Source of the DNA: Ampelomyces quisqualis
Taxonomy: Eukaryota > Ascomycota > Dothideomycetes > Pleosporales > Phaeosphaeriaceae
Direction of reading: 5' to 3'
DNA: 64,000 bases
Assembly: GCA_018398575.1 (NCBI GenBank)
Contig: JAGTXZ010000009.1
Span: 1,443,568-1,507,567 of the forward strand
The notes beneath the pieces are model-generated. The model saw only the letters and a program-made list of their open reading frames with translations, ran no database searches and was not told the DNA's origin. Positions within the stretch are counted from its first letter, which is position 1, and each line of letters begins with the position of its first letter. The translations under genes and the position numbers were made by a program. Positions 20,540 to 29,857 of this stretch are shown here, in pieces.

Positions 20540-22623
20540 GTCCGTCGCCGTTTGCTCAACTACCGTCCCATTCCCTACAATATCGAACAAGAAGTTAACC
20601 ATCGCTCTCCCAGGCACACTCGCACTCGCCGTCCTATCCATTCCCAACAACACCGTCGCAGCACTCATACCATGCGACTTATCCGTATATCACGCCTGCA
20701 CGAGTGGATACCCAGGCAACACCATGCCCAGCGTGTGCACACTCGCCGCAAAGTTAATAATGACCACTGCCACACGATTCCGAAGTTTTGGAATGCACCA
20801 GATTTGATGTTTCCTTACGTCGCCAGGCCTGACTATGCAGAATCCAGCGAAGGCCTAGAGACGCTTACTAACTTCGTGATTCTGGCCGTTGATGAGAATA
20901 AGCTTGTTATCGTTTTTTTTTTGTTCGTGGCCTATTTCTGCACTGCTTCCCAGAAAACATGTGCCGACAGGTTCGAGTTGACGTTGCCGCTAAACACGGT
21001 ATTGGCCCACGTGAAGCTGTCGCCGGATGCGCCGTTTGTGTACCACTTGGTGCCCCAGGAGCCACTGAGGTTTGATTTCTCGGACTGCCAGACGCGTGCG
21101 TTGGTGCGCATTACGCCACTGATGCGAGATGTGTATTCGTGCGATGTGATGGCGTAGATGAGGGACTCAGCGCCCGCTGCTGCGATTTGTTGTGCGTGCT
21201 GAGTCGCAACACTCCAGTCAGTTGCTTCCCAGCAATTGATGGCGACAGAAGTGAGATTTGCGCGATCAAGAGTGGGACGCAAGACTTTGATAAACTCGGT
21301 GGCTTGTGTTCCAGGAGAAAACATCGATGCGTACGAGATCGTCAAGTCGGGCTCGATCAACAAGGCGAGGTAAGTATATTTGATCCCAGCAGAGGCGTAG
21401 AATTTAATGTATGCGACAAGATAATTGGCATATGCTTGCTTCTGGTCGCTGGACTAACAGTTCGTGCCTGAGATCTACATTATATTAGTGAGAATTACTA
21501 GACGACGGCATCAGCAGCATACCCACACACTGGGGTACAAATGCGGTGTTAAATACCCAGCGCGGTGTTAATATACACCGCAGTATCGTGTAAATTCACT
21601 CTTTAACACCGCACGTAGGAGATATTTACATAGCTGCAAGGTTTTTTACACTAAGGTAGTGTTTTTTTACCTGCTACTTTTATTAGTATAAAATTTTTTT
21701 GCGTTATATATAAGATTTTAGTGTTTACTACTAAGACTTTTTCTTGCTTATTTTTAACTCCTCTCTATCTCTATTAATTTTCTACCTTTTCTCTCTCTCT
21801 CTGTTTTAAACCTACTAAACTTTAGATTTTAACCTGCGTACGTAGTATTATACTCTTGTGCAGGCGCACTTTAGAGAAGTAGTGTAAGGCAAGAAGAGAG
21901 ACGCAAGAGAAGTAAAAAGAAGAGAAGTAAATATAGATTAAATAAAGAACAAATAACAAAGTTAAGAATAGTAAATATTTATTATGTAAATTTACCTAGA
22001 CTGTGTAAATATAGACGACTTTGCAGTGTTTCTAGGGGGAATTCTGCGGGGTTTTTTTACACGATTCTACACGATTCTACGCGGGGTATTTAACACCGCG
22101 TTTGTACCGCAGTGACACTGCATAACATGCCACAATGAGTATCTTGCCCATTCGTCTTCATACAACCCGGTGCACTCCAGGCGTTCGCATAAAATGTTTG
22201 GACGCCATACTCCTGTGCCTTCTGACTCAAGAAGAGCTGGCTACTGTCTTTGCCATCCCATATGTATCTAGAGTAGTTGAATTTTACATCAGAAGACTTG
22301 CTTGGGCACTTGGGCAGAATTGTGTTCATGTAGTCCCTGTTGCTCTTCGGCGTTGATCTGATACCGTTGCGTACGATCGAGAACCCAGAACCAGTCGTCG
22401 TGTTGAAAAGCAGATCCAGTACCTTGCGTTGCTTGGTGCCTTGCAAGTCTACAACCAGATTTGCGCGTTGAAACGCACTACTGAAGCCAAAGCCATCGAT
22501 GGTCTGATACTTCTTGGTAAGGTCGACAGTGATGCGTTGCGATTGGTGGACTTCGAGCCAGGTAGAAGCAGATGCTAGTGGTATCACCGCAATAGCAGCA
22601 AACTGAGGAAGTGTTACATGCAT
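20540..22623 (-). pseudogene. GH30-family glycoside hydrolase (endo-beta-1,6-galactanase type), disrupted
   Basis: A secreted glycosidase in decay. The ATG at 22623 opens a signal peptide, then the GH30 N-terminus (TIDGFGFSSAFQRA, NAWSAPGCMKTNG). A transposon at 21528-22114 interrupts it at about the place of an old intron donor. Downstream the frame resumes with QAYANYLVAYIKFYASAG and EPDLTISYASM (the usual NEPD acid/base motif reads IEPD), then HEYTS. Further damage is visible. TAG replaces a sense codon before SSDQKQAYAN. A frame change occurs at a run of ten T at about 20,913-20,922. TAG stands where the family has Trp (KRL-stop-AFAGF). TGA lies near 20,715. The C-terminal beta-domain (TDKSHGMSA, SVPGRAMVNF) is still readable to about 20,540. 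CAG/TGG-to-TAG changes fit RIP-type mutation. Confidence 0.8.
21528..22114. mobile_element. Non-autonomous inverted-repeat transposon (CACTG ends, MITE-like)
   Basis: 587 bp of AT-rich DNA ends in about 35-bp inverted repeats with three mismatches, beginning CACTGGGGTACAAA on the left and CACTGCGGTACAAA (reverse complement) on the right. It is flanked by the 3-bp direct repeat ACA (21525-21527 and 22115-22117). CACTG/CACTA ends with a 3-bp duplication fit the CACTA (EnSpm-like) superfamily. Subterminal GCGGTGTTAA motifs recur in both orientations, and TACACGATTC is doubled near the right end. No transposase is encoded, so it would be mobilised in trans. It lies inside the GH30 pseudogene. Confidence 0.85.
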
Positions 22624-23017
22624 GTTGAACAGTAGTGATACTTGGAAGACTTTGAACAAATCAAAAGGGCAGGGAACGCTATTACTCTGCTAGAGCAATG
22701 GATCGGTGGGACATGTAGAGTTTGAAGTTCGTGTGATTCTAACGAAGTTGATATTACACGCATTTCATCTTCCCTGCTATCCTATCTGCACGATTGCCTA
22801 AAGTCCGTATAGTAAATATACATTTGTTTACCAGTGGCCGCACCTTACGCAGATCATCGCCCAGATGTGTGGGGTCTATACTCTACGACAACGTCGTGCT
22901 AATCACGAAGCACGACCTTCAGCCTATGACATAGGGATCTGTTGCGGTAGGTTTCCACATTTCCGCCAATCTAATATCGTTTCTTCGTTGTTAGTTAACT
23001 CCTCGAAGAAAGCTTTC
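22624..23017. other. Intergenic, upstream of the GH30 pseudogene
   Basis: Nothing supportable; AT/GC-balanced sequence between the 3' end of the dehydrogenase relic and the 5' end of the GH30 pseudogene, both on the minus strand. Confidence 0.4.
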
Positions 23018-23812
23018 CTAGGCAAGCTTTACGCCTGAAACCTCCGCGCAAATCTGTAAAAGCTTGTCCTGAGCATTCACATCATCCGCAATCTTATGCG
23101 GTATATCCATTTTCTTGCCGGGCGTAAAGTAACTTCCGCTCTTCTTGGCCGCTGTCTCCTCTCCTTCAGCAAGCATGACATAGCTTGCAATCGAATCCTC
23201 GAAATTGCCTGACGCAGATTCGCTGCCCATTTTAGTCGGCATCCAACCGGGATCTAGCGAACTGGTTGTGACATCGGGCCAGCGCCTTGCAAAGGCTTTT
23301 GCGAAAAGTACGTTGTGCAACTTAGATGCGTTGTAGGCCGCATGCTCGTTGTACTGGCTTTCTCCGCGCTGCAGCCAGAGCACATCGTCCATGTTAGTGG
23401 AGCCGCTGAAGTGCAATCCCGAGGACAAAACGATGAGGCGCTTTGGTTTGGTGATGAGCGCGGTGAGGATGTATGGCGTCAGTGTGTTTACTGCCGCGAG
23501 TGCTGGGATGCCGTCGCTCGTGTTGCGGGATGGGCCGCGGTACAGACCGGCGTTGTGTATCACGCAGTCAAACTGTCCCAACTTGTTGATTTGCTCAGCT
23601 AGGTACGCCTTTCGTCTCTGCGACGCTTGAGAGATCGCGAGTCACAGCGGTTTCGGCGCCAGGACAAGCTTCAGTGGCATCTTTGGCACCCTGAGCGTTG
23701 CGTCCGTGCAAGACCACAGAGTGGCTGTTCTTGATGAGCCGCTGAGCCACCTTAGCGCCAAGGCCATCTGAGGAGCCAGTGATGAAGATGCGTGCAATAT
23801 TAGAAGAGAAGT
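23018..23812 (-). pseudogene. Short-chain dehydrogenase/reductase, frameshifted and without a visible start codon
   Basis: NAD(P)-dependent oxidoreductase of the SDR superfamily, substrate unknown. The N-terminal part (23812 to about 23,620) has the Rossmann motif TGSSDGLG in RIFITGSSDGLGAKVAQRLI and reads to LSSVAETK. One extra base near 23,615 then shifts the frame, and it continues as AYLAEQINKLGQFDCVIHNAG (shown in two frames) down to the stop at 23018. The NAG motif and the catalytic YNASK are intact. No ATG precedes the Rossmann strand, where a stop codon lies six codons upstream. So either the first exon is separate and unseen or the start is lost. A sequencing error could explain the frameshift, but not the missing start. 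Confidence 0.7.
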
Positions 23813-24311
23813 TTTAAGATAGGCTGTTGGTGAAGGTAGTGGAGAAGGTGTTGTACCTTGTACGTCTAATAAACTAACGTTATAAGGCCTAGTTAGGCAA
23901 GCGGGTTTACCGATTTATGTACCAGTACAATAGAGCTTGAGCTTGCTCTCTTAGCATAGGAGGAGCGTTGCGGCAATAGCATCCAGCTAAATTGGGTATT
24001 TTATAGCGATTGAGGAATTCGCGAAATACTGTCAGACGATAATAACCTACCGTAAATGTCTACCAGTTAGTCTTGCTGCAGCTAGTTACGACAAGAAGAA
24101 TGTAAGATTAGTGAGTCACCAGAGGGCCAAAGAGCACCACGAGCTAAAGAACATCCTGTCGTCAGCACATCACAAAAGCAGATGATAGCGTACCGTCACT
24201 AATCAGCGCCTGGCTGGATTCTATAAAAGAATTCGCATTAACATTTGACATCCTATACACGGTAAGAACACAACTGACCTTTGGAGAGCCGGAAACAAAT
24301 CGACGTCGCCA
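23813..24311. other. Intergenic
   Basis: No gene seen; 3' flank of SNU66 and 5' flank of the dehydrogenase relic. Confidence 0.4.
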
Positions 24312-26336
24312 TCACTGCAGCCGGACACCAGCAGTCTTGAGCTTCTTCGCCTGTTGATCTTGGGCATTACCGATGCCACCATGCCCAGCCTCGAGCGAAC
24401 TCTCAGCCATCTTCTTCTTCTCTGCAGCAACCTTGTCGAGATACTTCTTAGTCTTTGTGTTGCCGCTGCCCTTGCCGTGGAACTGGTGACTGAGTTGTTT
24501 GAACGCTTCCTTCTGGTTCATCGATCGACCATGCTCATCGACATAGGTGAGCTCGACGTTAGGCTTGTACTCCTTGTTGAAAATGTCGGCAAGTCTCCGG
24601 CTCTCGCTCATGTCGGCGTTGGTGTTCGCCTTGCGAGCCCACTCCTCGCGCTCACGAGGTGTCATGGTGTTCCAACGAGCTGAACCGCGCTCGCGCTCAC
24701 GTGCCGTTTTCCTCTGCCGTTCTGCATCTGCTTCGGCTTTGAGTTTATCGGCTAAGAACTTCTGGCGGTCGCGATATGAGGCATTCCTGTCGCTTCCGTC
24801 GGCTCCGGTGACGAGGCCACGTTGTTTGAGAAGAGCAAGAGTGGCTCCAAGACCCTGATCGACTGTCTTCTCTGCTTCGAGCCCGGTGCCCGTGATACCA
24901 ACTGATCGTGCTCGAGATTCGCTGCGGTCTCGCGCTTCTGCGGCCTCGGCGGCTTCGGCATACGACTGGTCCATGTTAACGTCGTCGTCTTCGTCTGCAG
25001 TTGGCGAATCTCCCATGGACATGATGCCGTTGGAGATGTGACTAGACTTCCTTTGTTTGCGACGTGCTTCTTCTTCATTGTTGTCTGCCATGTTCGCGCC
25101 CAGATTCTGTACAAACTCGGTGGTCTCGTCAATAACCAATGCGGTATCCTCAAAATCTTCGGTGGACTCCATCACGTCGGGTGTGCCGGGCGCAGATGCC
25201 TCGTCGCGCAGTTGCCGCGCAATGTCTTCGGGTCGAATCTTCTTGCGCTTCTTGAGCGCCTTTTGTCGTTGGGCGGCGAGGTTGGCTTGGAGGTCGTCGT
25301 CTTCGATGAATGATTCGTCGAACACGCTCTTCTTTTTTGCCTTCGGTGCGGCAGCTTCGCCACTGTCGACTTCCATATTCTCCGCAGGCTGGTCTGCTGT
25401 CACTGCGAGTAACTCGTTTTCATCCTCAATGCGCTCCCTTTTGGCCTTTTTCGACTTATTTTTTTTGGGCTTCTTCATCTTCACTTCGGCGAAGTCCATG
25501 TAGTCGTTGGCTGGCGCATCATCTTTGAGGATGTCCAGGCTGATGGCGACCTTCTTCGCCTTGATTGCTGCAGGACCACCGGCCTGGGCGTCCTCGACTG
25601 TCCGGCCTTTGCCATCAAGAGTAAAGATCTTGCCCTTCTTGCCCTCGATTTCTTCGTCATATTGTGCTAGGATCGACTTCTGGCCTGACTCGTCCATGTC
25701 GTTCGGGTCGTACGCGCGCTTCCGTTTCTTCGAGTCGAGTCGCTCCTGTAGCCGTTCCTGATCCCTGAGCGCAACAGCTTCGAGCTCGTCGTCGTCTTCA
25801 GCATCAACTGCATTGTCCTTGAGCACCAGGATCTGATCTTCATCATCGAACTGGTCCACCTCGTGGCCGACCTTGATGCCTGCTAGATCAGACTCGGTGT
25901 ACTGCATGGCTTCGCGTGCCTGGCGCTCCCTTTCCTCGAGCTCTCTCTGCGTCTGCTCGGCCTTGGCGATTTTCTTCTGGCGCTTCTTGCTGCTCTTCAG
26001 CCACGCCATGTCATCGTCCTCGATCGCGTCGTCGGCGAGACCTTTGCCCTCGAGCTTCGCGAATCGCGCCGCCTTCTCGCGGTCCTTCTTGATCGCAGCC
26101 GTGCGCTCCTCGCGCTTCTTCTTCGCGTGTGCCTCATCCTGCAGTTTCTTCCAGTTGTCGTAGGCGGCTGCTTGTCGCGTGTCAATAGTGCTCGCGGGCT
26201 CGTCGTCCGAGTCTTCGGTCTCTTTCGCAGGCTTGAAGGCGGGGCCAGATATGGTAGAAGCGGAACCTCCGGGTAGGGCGGGGAGGCCCATGGACAGACG
26301 GATCTTGTTCGCCTCATCGATGGAGAGGTCGGCCAT
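24312..26336 (-). CDS. SNU66: U4/U6.U5 tri-snRNP component Snu66 / SART-1 family protein
   Basis: Spliceosome protein of the tri-snRNP, acting in the nucleus during spliceosome activation. 674 aa from ATG 26336 (MADLSIDEANKIRLSMGLP, the usual SART-1 N-terminus), intronless. The protein is highly charged, with long Lys/Arg/Glu helices (residues about 75-190), a basic stretch KKPKKNKSKKAKRERIEDE, and family landmarks GTGLEAEKTVDQGLGATLALLK (in parts), ELTYVDEHGRSMNQKEAF and QLSHQFHGKGSGNTKTKKY near the C-terminus. It ends KLKTAGVRLQ. The frame is open upstream of 26336 but that part is not conserved-looking. Confidence 0.93.
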   Translation of the reverse strand: MADLSIDEANKIRLSMGLPALPGGSASTISGPAFKPAKETEDSDDEPASTIDTRQAAAYDNWKKLQDEAHAKKKREERTAAIKKDREKAARFAKLEGKGLADDAIEDDDMAWLKSSKKRQKKIAKAEQTQRELEERERQAREAMQYTESDLAGIKVGHEVDQFDDEDQILVLKDNAVDAEDDDELEAVALRDQERLQERLDSKKRKRAYDPNDMDESGQKSILAQYDEEIEGKKGKIFTLDGKGRTVEDAQAGGPAAIKAKKVAISLDILKDDAPANDYMDFAEVKMKKPKKNKSKKAKRERIEDENELLAVTADQPAENMEVDSGEAAAPKAKKKSVFDESFIEDDDLQANLAAQRQKALKKRKKIRPEDIARQLRDEASAPGTPDVMESTEDFEDTALVIDETTEFVQNLGANMADNNEEEARRKQRKSSHISNGIMSMGDSPTADEDDDVNMDQSYAEAAEAAEARDRSESRARSVGITGTGLEAEKTVDQGLGATLALLKQRGLVTGADGSDRNASYRDRQKFLADKLKAEADAERQRKTARERERGSARWNTMTPREREEWARKANTNADMSESRRLADIFNKEYKPNVELTYVDEHGRSMNQKEAFKQLSHQFHGKGSGNTKTKKYLDKVAAEKKKMAESSLEAGHGGIGNAQDQQAKKLKTAGVRLQ

Positions 26337-26936
26337 GGTGTTGGAAAGGAGGGGTTGCGGCGAAAGGAGTGTTGGAGTCAGAAGTGGATGGGAGCGACTG
26401 TGTGAAACAGGCCCAGTAGTGTAGCACCAGGAAATCACGTGATCGACCTTGGAAAAGATGCGCGATGTTGCATTATTGCTTGTTGTGGAGATGCGGGCAA
26501 GTTCGCGGCTTCAGACCTCTGCTGCCAAGCCGCTACACTAGCGCGCCAAGCAAATATTTTCCAAGCTACAAAACAACTCCACGACCGCCCTTTGCCTTTC
26601 CCTCACCAACGACCTGTGTCTGCGTTCCCGCCCGCCCTTCTGGGCGTGTTCTGGTTGAACGCCGGCAGTTCGTCCGTCCTCATGGTGCCATCTTCCATCA
26701 TAGGTGTCAAAATCCGGACGACAGGTCGGAGAGAAAGTCGGGCGTTGCTACGAAGCCTGAGTTCGCCGCAAGGTTTGAGCTCGGTGGACGGCGCGTGCCA
26801 GGCGGACTGATTCCTGTTCCCTTTTGCTAGGCCGTTGGCCCATGATGCTTGGGACAAACCCAGTCGGCTACATACTGTGCAGCCGCTCGAGAGCGTCTTG
26901 CGACGGCCGTCCAGCACGCGTCTGCACCCCATCCCT
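26337..26936. promoter_or_regulatory. SNU66 promoter region and 3' flank of PTH2
   Basis: 600 bp between two minus-strand genes. A palindromic TCACGTGA (E-box core) is at 26435-26442, about 100 bp upstream of the SNU66 start. Plus-strand open frames here look like shadows, with no domain. Confidence 0.45.
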
Positions 26937-27569
26937 CTACAGCAGCTTCAAGCCCCCCGTGACCTGGTCTATCACGCTTTTCGGCGCAGGCCCTATGCCC
27001 AGCACCGTTACACTCCCGCTCGCAATCTGCGTGCGGCCCGCGTCGTGTATCACGTGCGCTACCAGTCCCAGGCTCAGCGCTTGCGCCTGCAGCACCTCAA
27101 GCTCCTCCGCGCTCCTGACCTGCAACGCTACCTTTGCTTGACCCAGCTGTTCCCACCGTCGTAGTACCGGCGCGTTGGGCGCGTGGCGGACGAAGTGTTT
27201 GTAGCAGGCCAGAGTCGCGTGTCCGCACTGTGCACCAATCTTGCCTGTGGGGTGTTAGAAACGTTGGTGATGCGTAGGAAGAGGGGAGTTCCCCTTGGTC
27301 ATGCCCAGATCTGTCCTTACTACCAGCACCATCTTGCACTCTTCGGTATTGCCCTTGAAGTCGGCCGGAGCTGTGTCATCGTCTTCCTCGGCACTCGACT
27401 CCTCAGACTCTCCGAGCGCTTTTTCTGTGCGCTGCTCCGGAATGGACACGGCGCTGCCGCCGAACAAGCCCAGCGACTTTCCTTGCCCTATCATGTACCC
27501 AGTGACGCCCGCGAGGAGGGCGCATGCGACCGCGATGTTGGCCGTGGACGGCTGTGCTGTTTCGTGCAT
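26937..27569 (-). CDS. PTH2: Peptidyl-tRNA hydrolase 2 (Pth2 family)
   Basis: Releases tRNA from prematurely dropped peptidyl-tRNA; the fungal/animal form is anchored to the mitochondrial outer membrane. Exons 27569-27293 and 27244-26937 total 585 nt, 194 aa. An N-terminal membrane anchor covers about residues 10-28 (NIAVACALLAGVTGYMIG), then an acidic linker and the catalytic domain: KMVLVVRTDLGMTKG joined to KIGAQCGHATLACYKH, with conserved ending GPAPKSVIDQVTGGLKLL. The protein and the frame demand an intron at 27292-27245. It has a good TTTCTAAC branch and CACAG acceptor, but begins GGAACT rather than GT. That base needs checking. Divergent with MRPL24, 207 bp apart. Confidence 0.88.
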
Positions 27570-27776
27570 CTTGTGGACGTGAATGTGAATATCCGCAAAT
27601 TTACGGTTGGAGGGTGAGGCTGCGGTGTTGCCGATATCCGGAGCATTCGTTGTCGCGCAGAATGACGTGCAGGCGGCTGGTGGGGAACGCGGCCGTCTGT
27701 GCTTTCCACTATGAAATCTTCGGACCTCCGAGACAAGACACGGAACGACGTCCGCCACCGGCACCACATCTTCGTC
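27570..27776. promoter_or_regulatory. Divergent promoter PTH2 / bL28m
   Basis: A 207-bp shared upstream region between two mitochondrion-related genes, suggesting co-expression. An in-frame upstream ATG at 27711 could give a longer bL28m leader. Confidence 0.45.
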
Positions 27777-29216
27777 ATGGCGTCACGGTGTCCATTGCTC
27801 CCAGGGAGCCTCAATACCCCCCGTTTGGTTGTCCGCACATCTCACGCGGCCCAGCGGACTTACTCAACCGCCGAATCAGCGCCCATCGTGAAAAACCCTC
27901 TGAAACCACGGAAAGGCGGCGATCTCGGCTCCCATCTCCCCAAGCACGTCATCCCAGCGGATGCATACATTCCCACATATCCTTATGGCGACCGTACCCT
28001 CTTCAAGCAGGCGAACCATGGCCTGTACGGCCTGCAGATGATTCACTTCGGCAACAACGTCTCGGAAAAGACGAAGACGAAGACCCGGCGATACTGGAAG
28101 CCCAATGTCCTCAACAAGAGCTTGTATTCGGTCGCTCTCAAGAAGAGGATCAAGCTGCGGATCACTTCGCAAGTGCTGAAGACGATGGACCGTGAGGGCG
28201 GTCTGGACTGTTACCTGCTCAAGGACAACGAAAACCGCGTCAAAGAGCTAGGACCGTTGGGATGGGCTCTGCGCTGGACCTTGATGCAGAGGCCAGAAAT
28301 CCGCGACAAGATGCGTGCTGAGGCTGCTGCTCTAGGCGTCGACCAAGCCACGATTGATGCACAATGGCCCACTCAGCAAATGCTTGCCGAGCAAAGGACT
28401 TCAGCAAGCAGCCTCGTCAAAGCATCGGACCTGATTCCCGAAGCATACAAAGAAGCTGAAGAAGGCAGCGGTGAGCAAGACGAGAAGGTTATCTCACCTC
28501 TCACCAAAGGCGAGAAGCTCGTCGCGCACGCCGCAGGCGCACAATACGATAAGGCAATCAAAGCTGCCCAGCGATATTTGGGCCGCGAAAACGTCGAGAC
28601 CGAAGAAAATGGCATCAAACTAGCCTTCATACGAGAGAAGGAGCGAAAGCTGGCCGCCGAGAGCTTGAAGCAGAAGTTTGCGGACAGGCTCAAGGATCAG
28701 TTCAGCGATCACGACGTCGCAGAAACTCGAAAGCGCTTCGGTTTGCCAGCCGAGCTACCGGATGGGAAGGTCAGAACCATTGCATACAATCAGTTGAGAC
28801 GGCAGCAGATTGAGGAAATGGGTAGCTACGATGCTTGGAGAGATAAGATCGATGCTGAAAAGATATCGAGTGGGCAAATCAGACCAAACTCCCAGACACA
28901 AGCAGAGTGCAGAGAGGAATACATGGCTGCAATTGCCGAAGCTGAGGGTGCTGCCACAAACGAGAGTTTGCCTCACGACAAGAGAAGATTCCTCGAATAC
29001 GCAATCATCAAGGCAAGTATTGCCATCAAGGCGAGAAACTCGGGTGGAAGGAATGCGTATATCAACATGATGATCGAAAGGACGCGACAGTCGAAGAATG
29101 CGAGCCTGAGGACCTTGTCGCGCAAAGCCGTTGCGCAGCAGGAAGACGGAAGCGACGCATGGGCGGCGCTGGTTGATGCGAGCAACAAGCCTCTGGAGGG
29201 TCGACGAAATACATGA
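27777..29216 (+). CDS. MRPL24: Mitochondrial large ribosomal subunit protein bL28m
   Basis: Component of the mitochondrial 54S ribosomal subunit. 479 aa, intronless, from ATG 27777 in a good context (GTCATGG). The start gives an Arg/Ser-rich presequence (MASRCPLLPGSLNTPRLVV) suited to mitochondrial import. An in-frame ATG at 27711 would add 22 residues. The L28 core lies at about residues 80-170: HGLYGLQMIHFGNNVSEKTK, TRRYWKPNVLNKSLYSVAL and LRITSQVLKTMDREGGLD. It is followed by the long helical C-terminal extension typical of fungal mitochondrial L28, rich in Ala/Glu/Lys and ending in a Gln/Ala/Asp tail. Confidence 0.93.
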   Translation: MASRCPLLPGSLNTPRLVVRTSHAAQRTYSTAESAPIVKNPLKPRKGGDLGSHLPKHVIPADAYIPTYPYGDRTLFKQANHGLYGLQMIHFGNNVSEKTKTKTRRYWKPNVLNKSLYSVALKKRIKLRITSQVLKTMDREGGLDCYLLKDNENRVKELGPLGWALRWTLMQRPEIRDKMRAEAAALGVDQATIDAQWPTQQMLAEQRTSASSLVKASDLIPEAYKEAEEGSGEQDEKVISPLTKGEKLVAHAAGAQYDKAIKAAQRYLGRENVETEENGIKLAFIREKERKLAAESLKQKFADRLKDQFSDHDVAETRKRFGLPAELPDGKVRTIAYNQLRRQQIEEMGSYDAWRDKIDAEKISSGQIRPNSQTQAECREEYMAAIAEAEGAATNESLPHDKRRFLEYAIIKASIAIKARNSGGRNAYINMMIERTRQSKNASLRTLSRKAVAQQEDGSDAWAALVDASNKPLEGRRNT

Positions 29217-29857
29217 AGCGCAAGCCTCGCCTTTGCATGCCGGAACACGAAAGAAGCTGTAGGACGTCACAATCGATTGAGAGTCACATCCACTACTCCG
29301 TACACAGTGAGCCTTCTCCTCTCCTGTGAATTCATTTTGTCAAATGTTTCGATCAAAACTCGAGTTACCTGCTTGTTCGTTTCACCGCGCTTATTGTAAA
29401 AGCCGAGCTACAACATTTTGCACATTATACCCTATTCTACTCCGTACTGCGTTGCCAAGCCTTGCGCAAATTGCGCTTGGGGAGTGAGTGACAGTCGTTG
29501 CTTCCATGTATGGTCTATGCGCGTGTTTTCTCGTAGTGATGCTTGTCAATCGAGCTCTTGGCACGACGCCCTTTTACCTAACTGATGACAGAAGAAATGT
29601 CACTGTAATGAACGACTCCTGATAGCAATGTATATATCCCTACTTGGACATTGCTGGGGAGATGATAACGCTTGTCCAGGCCTTTCGTTAATCTCCAACA
29701 ACGTTGGCAGTTCCTCTCGTTCAATCTGACTGGTTTCGACCTTGTCTCTCGTTGTCCTGTGCGCGTTGCCAGTCTTTTCCGACCTTACTTACGTTCATTA
29801 ATTGAATTCAAAACCACTTTCCTTGTCCAGCATCGATTCCAATTCAAAGGCCTCAAG
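29217..29857. promoter_or_regulatory. Upstream region of the secreted Gly-rich protein gene
   Basis: No gene seen. A TATATAT at 29631-29637 lies about 220 bp upstream of the next start codon and is the likely core promoter; a CT-rich leader precedes the ATG. Confidence 0.45.
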
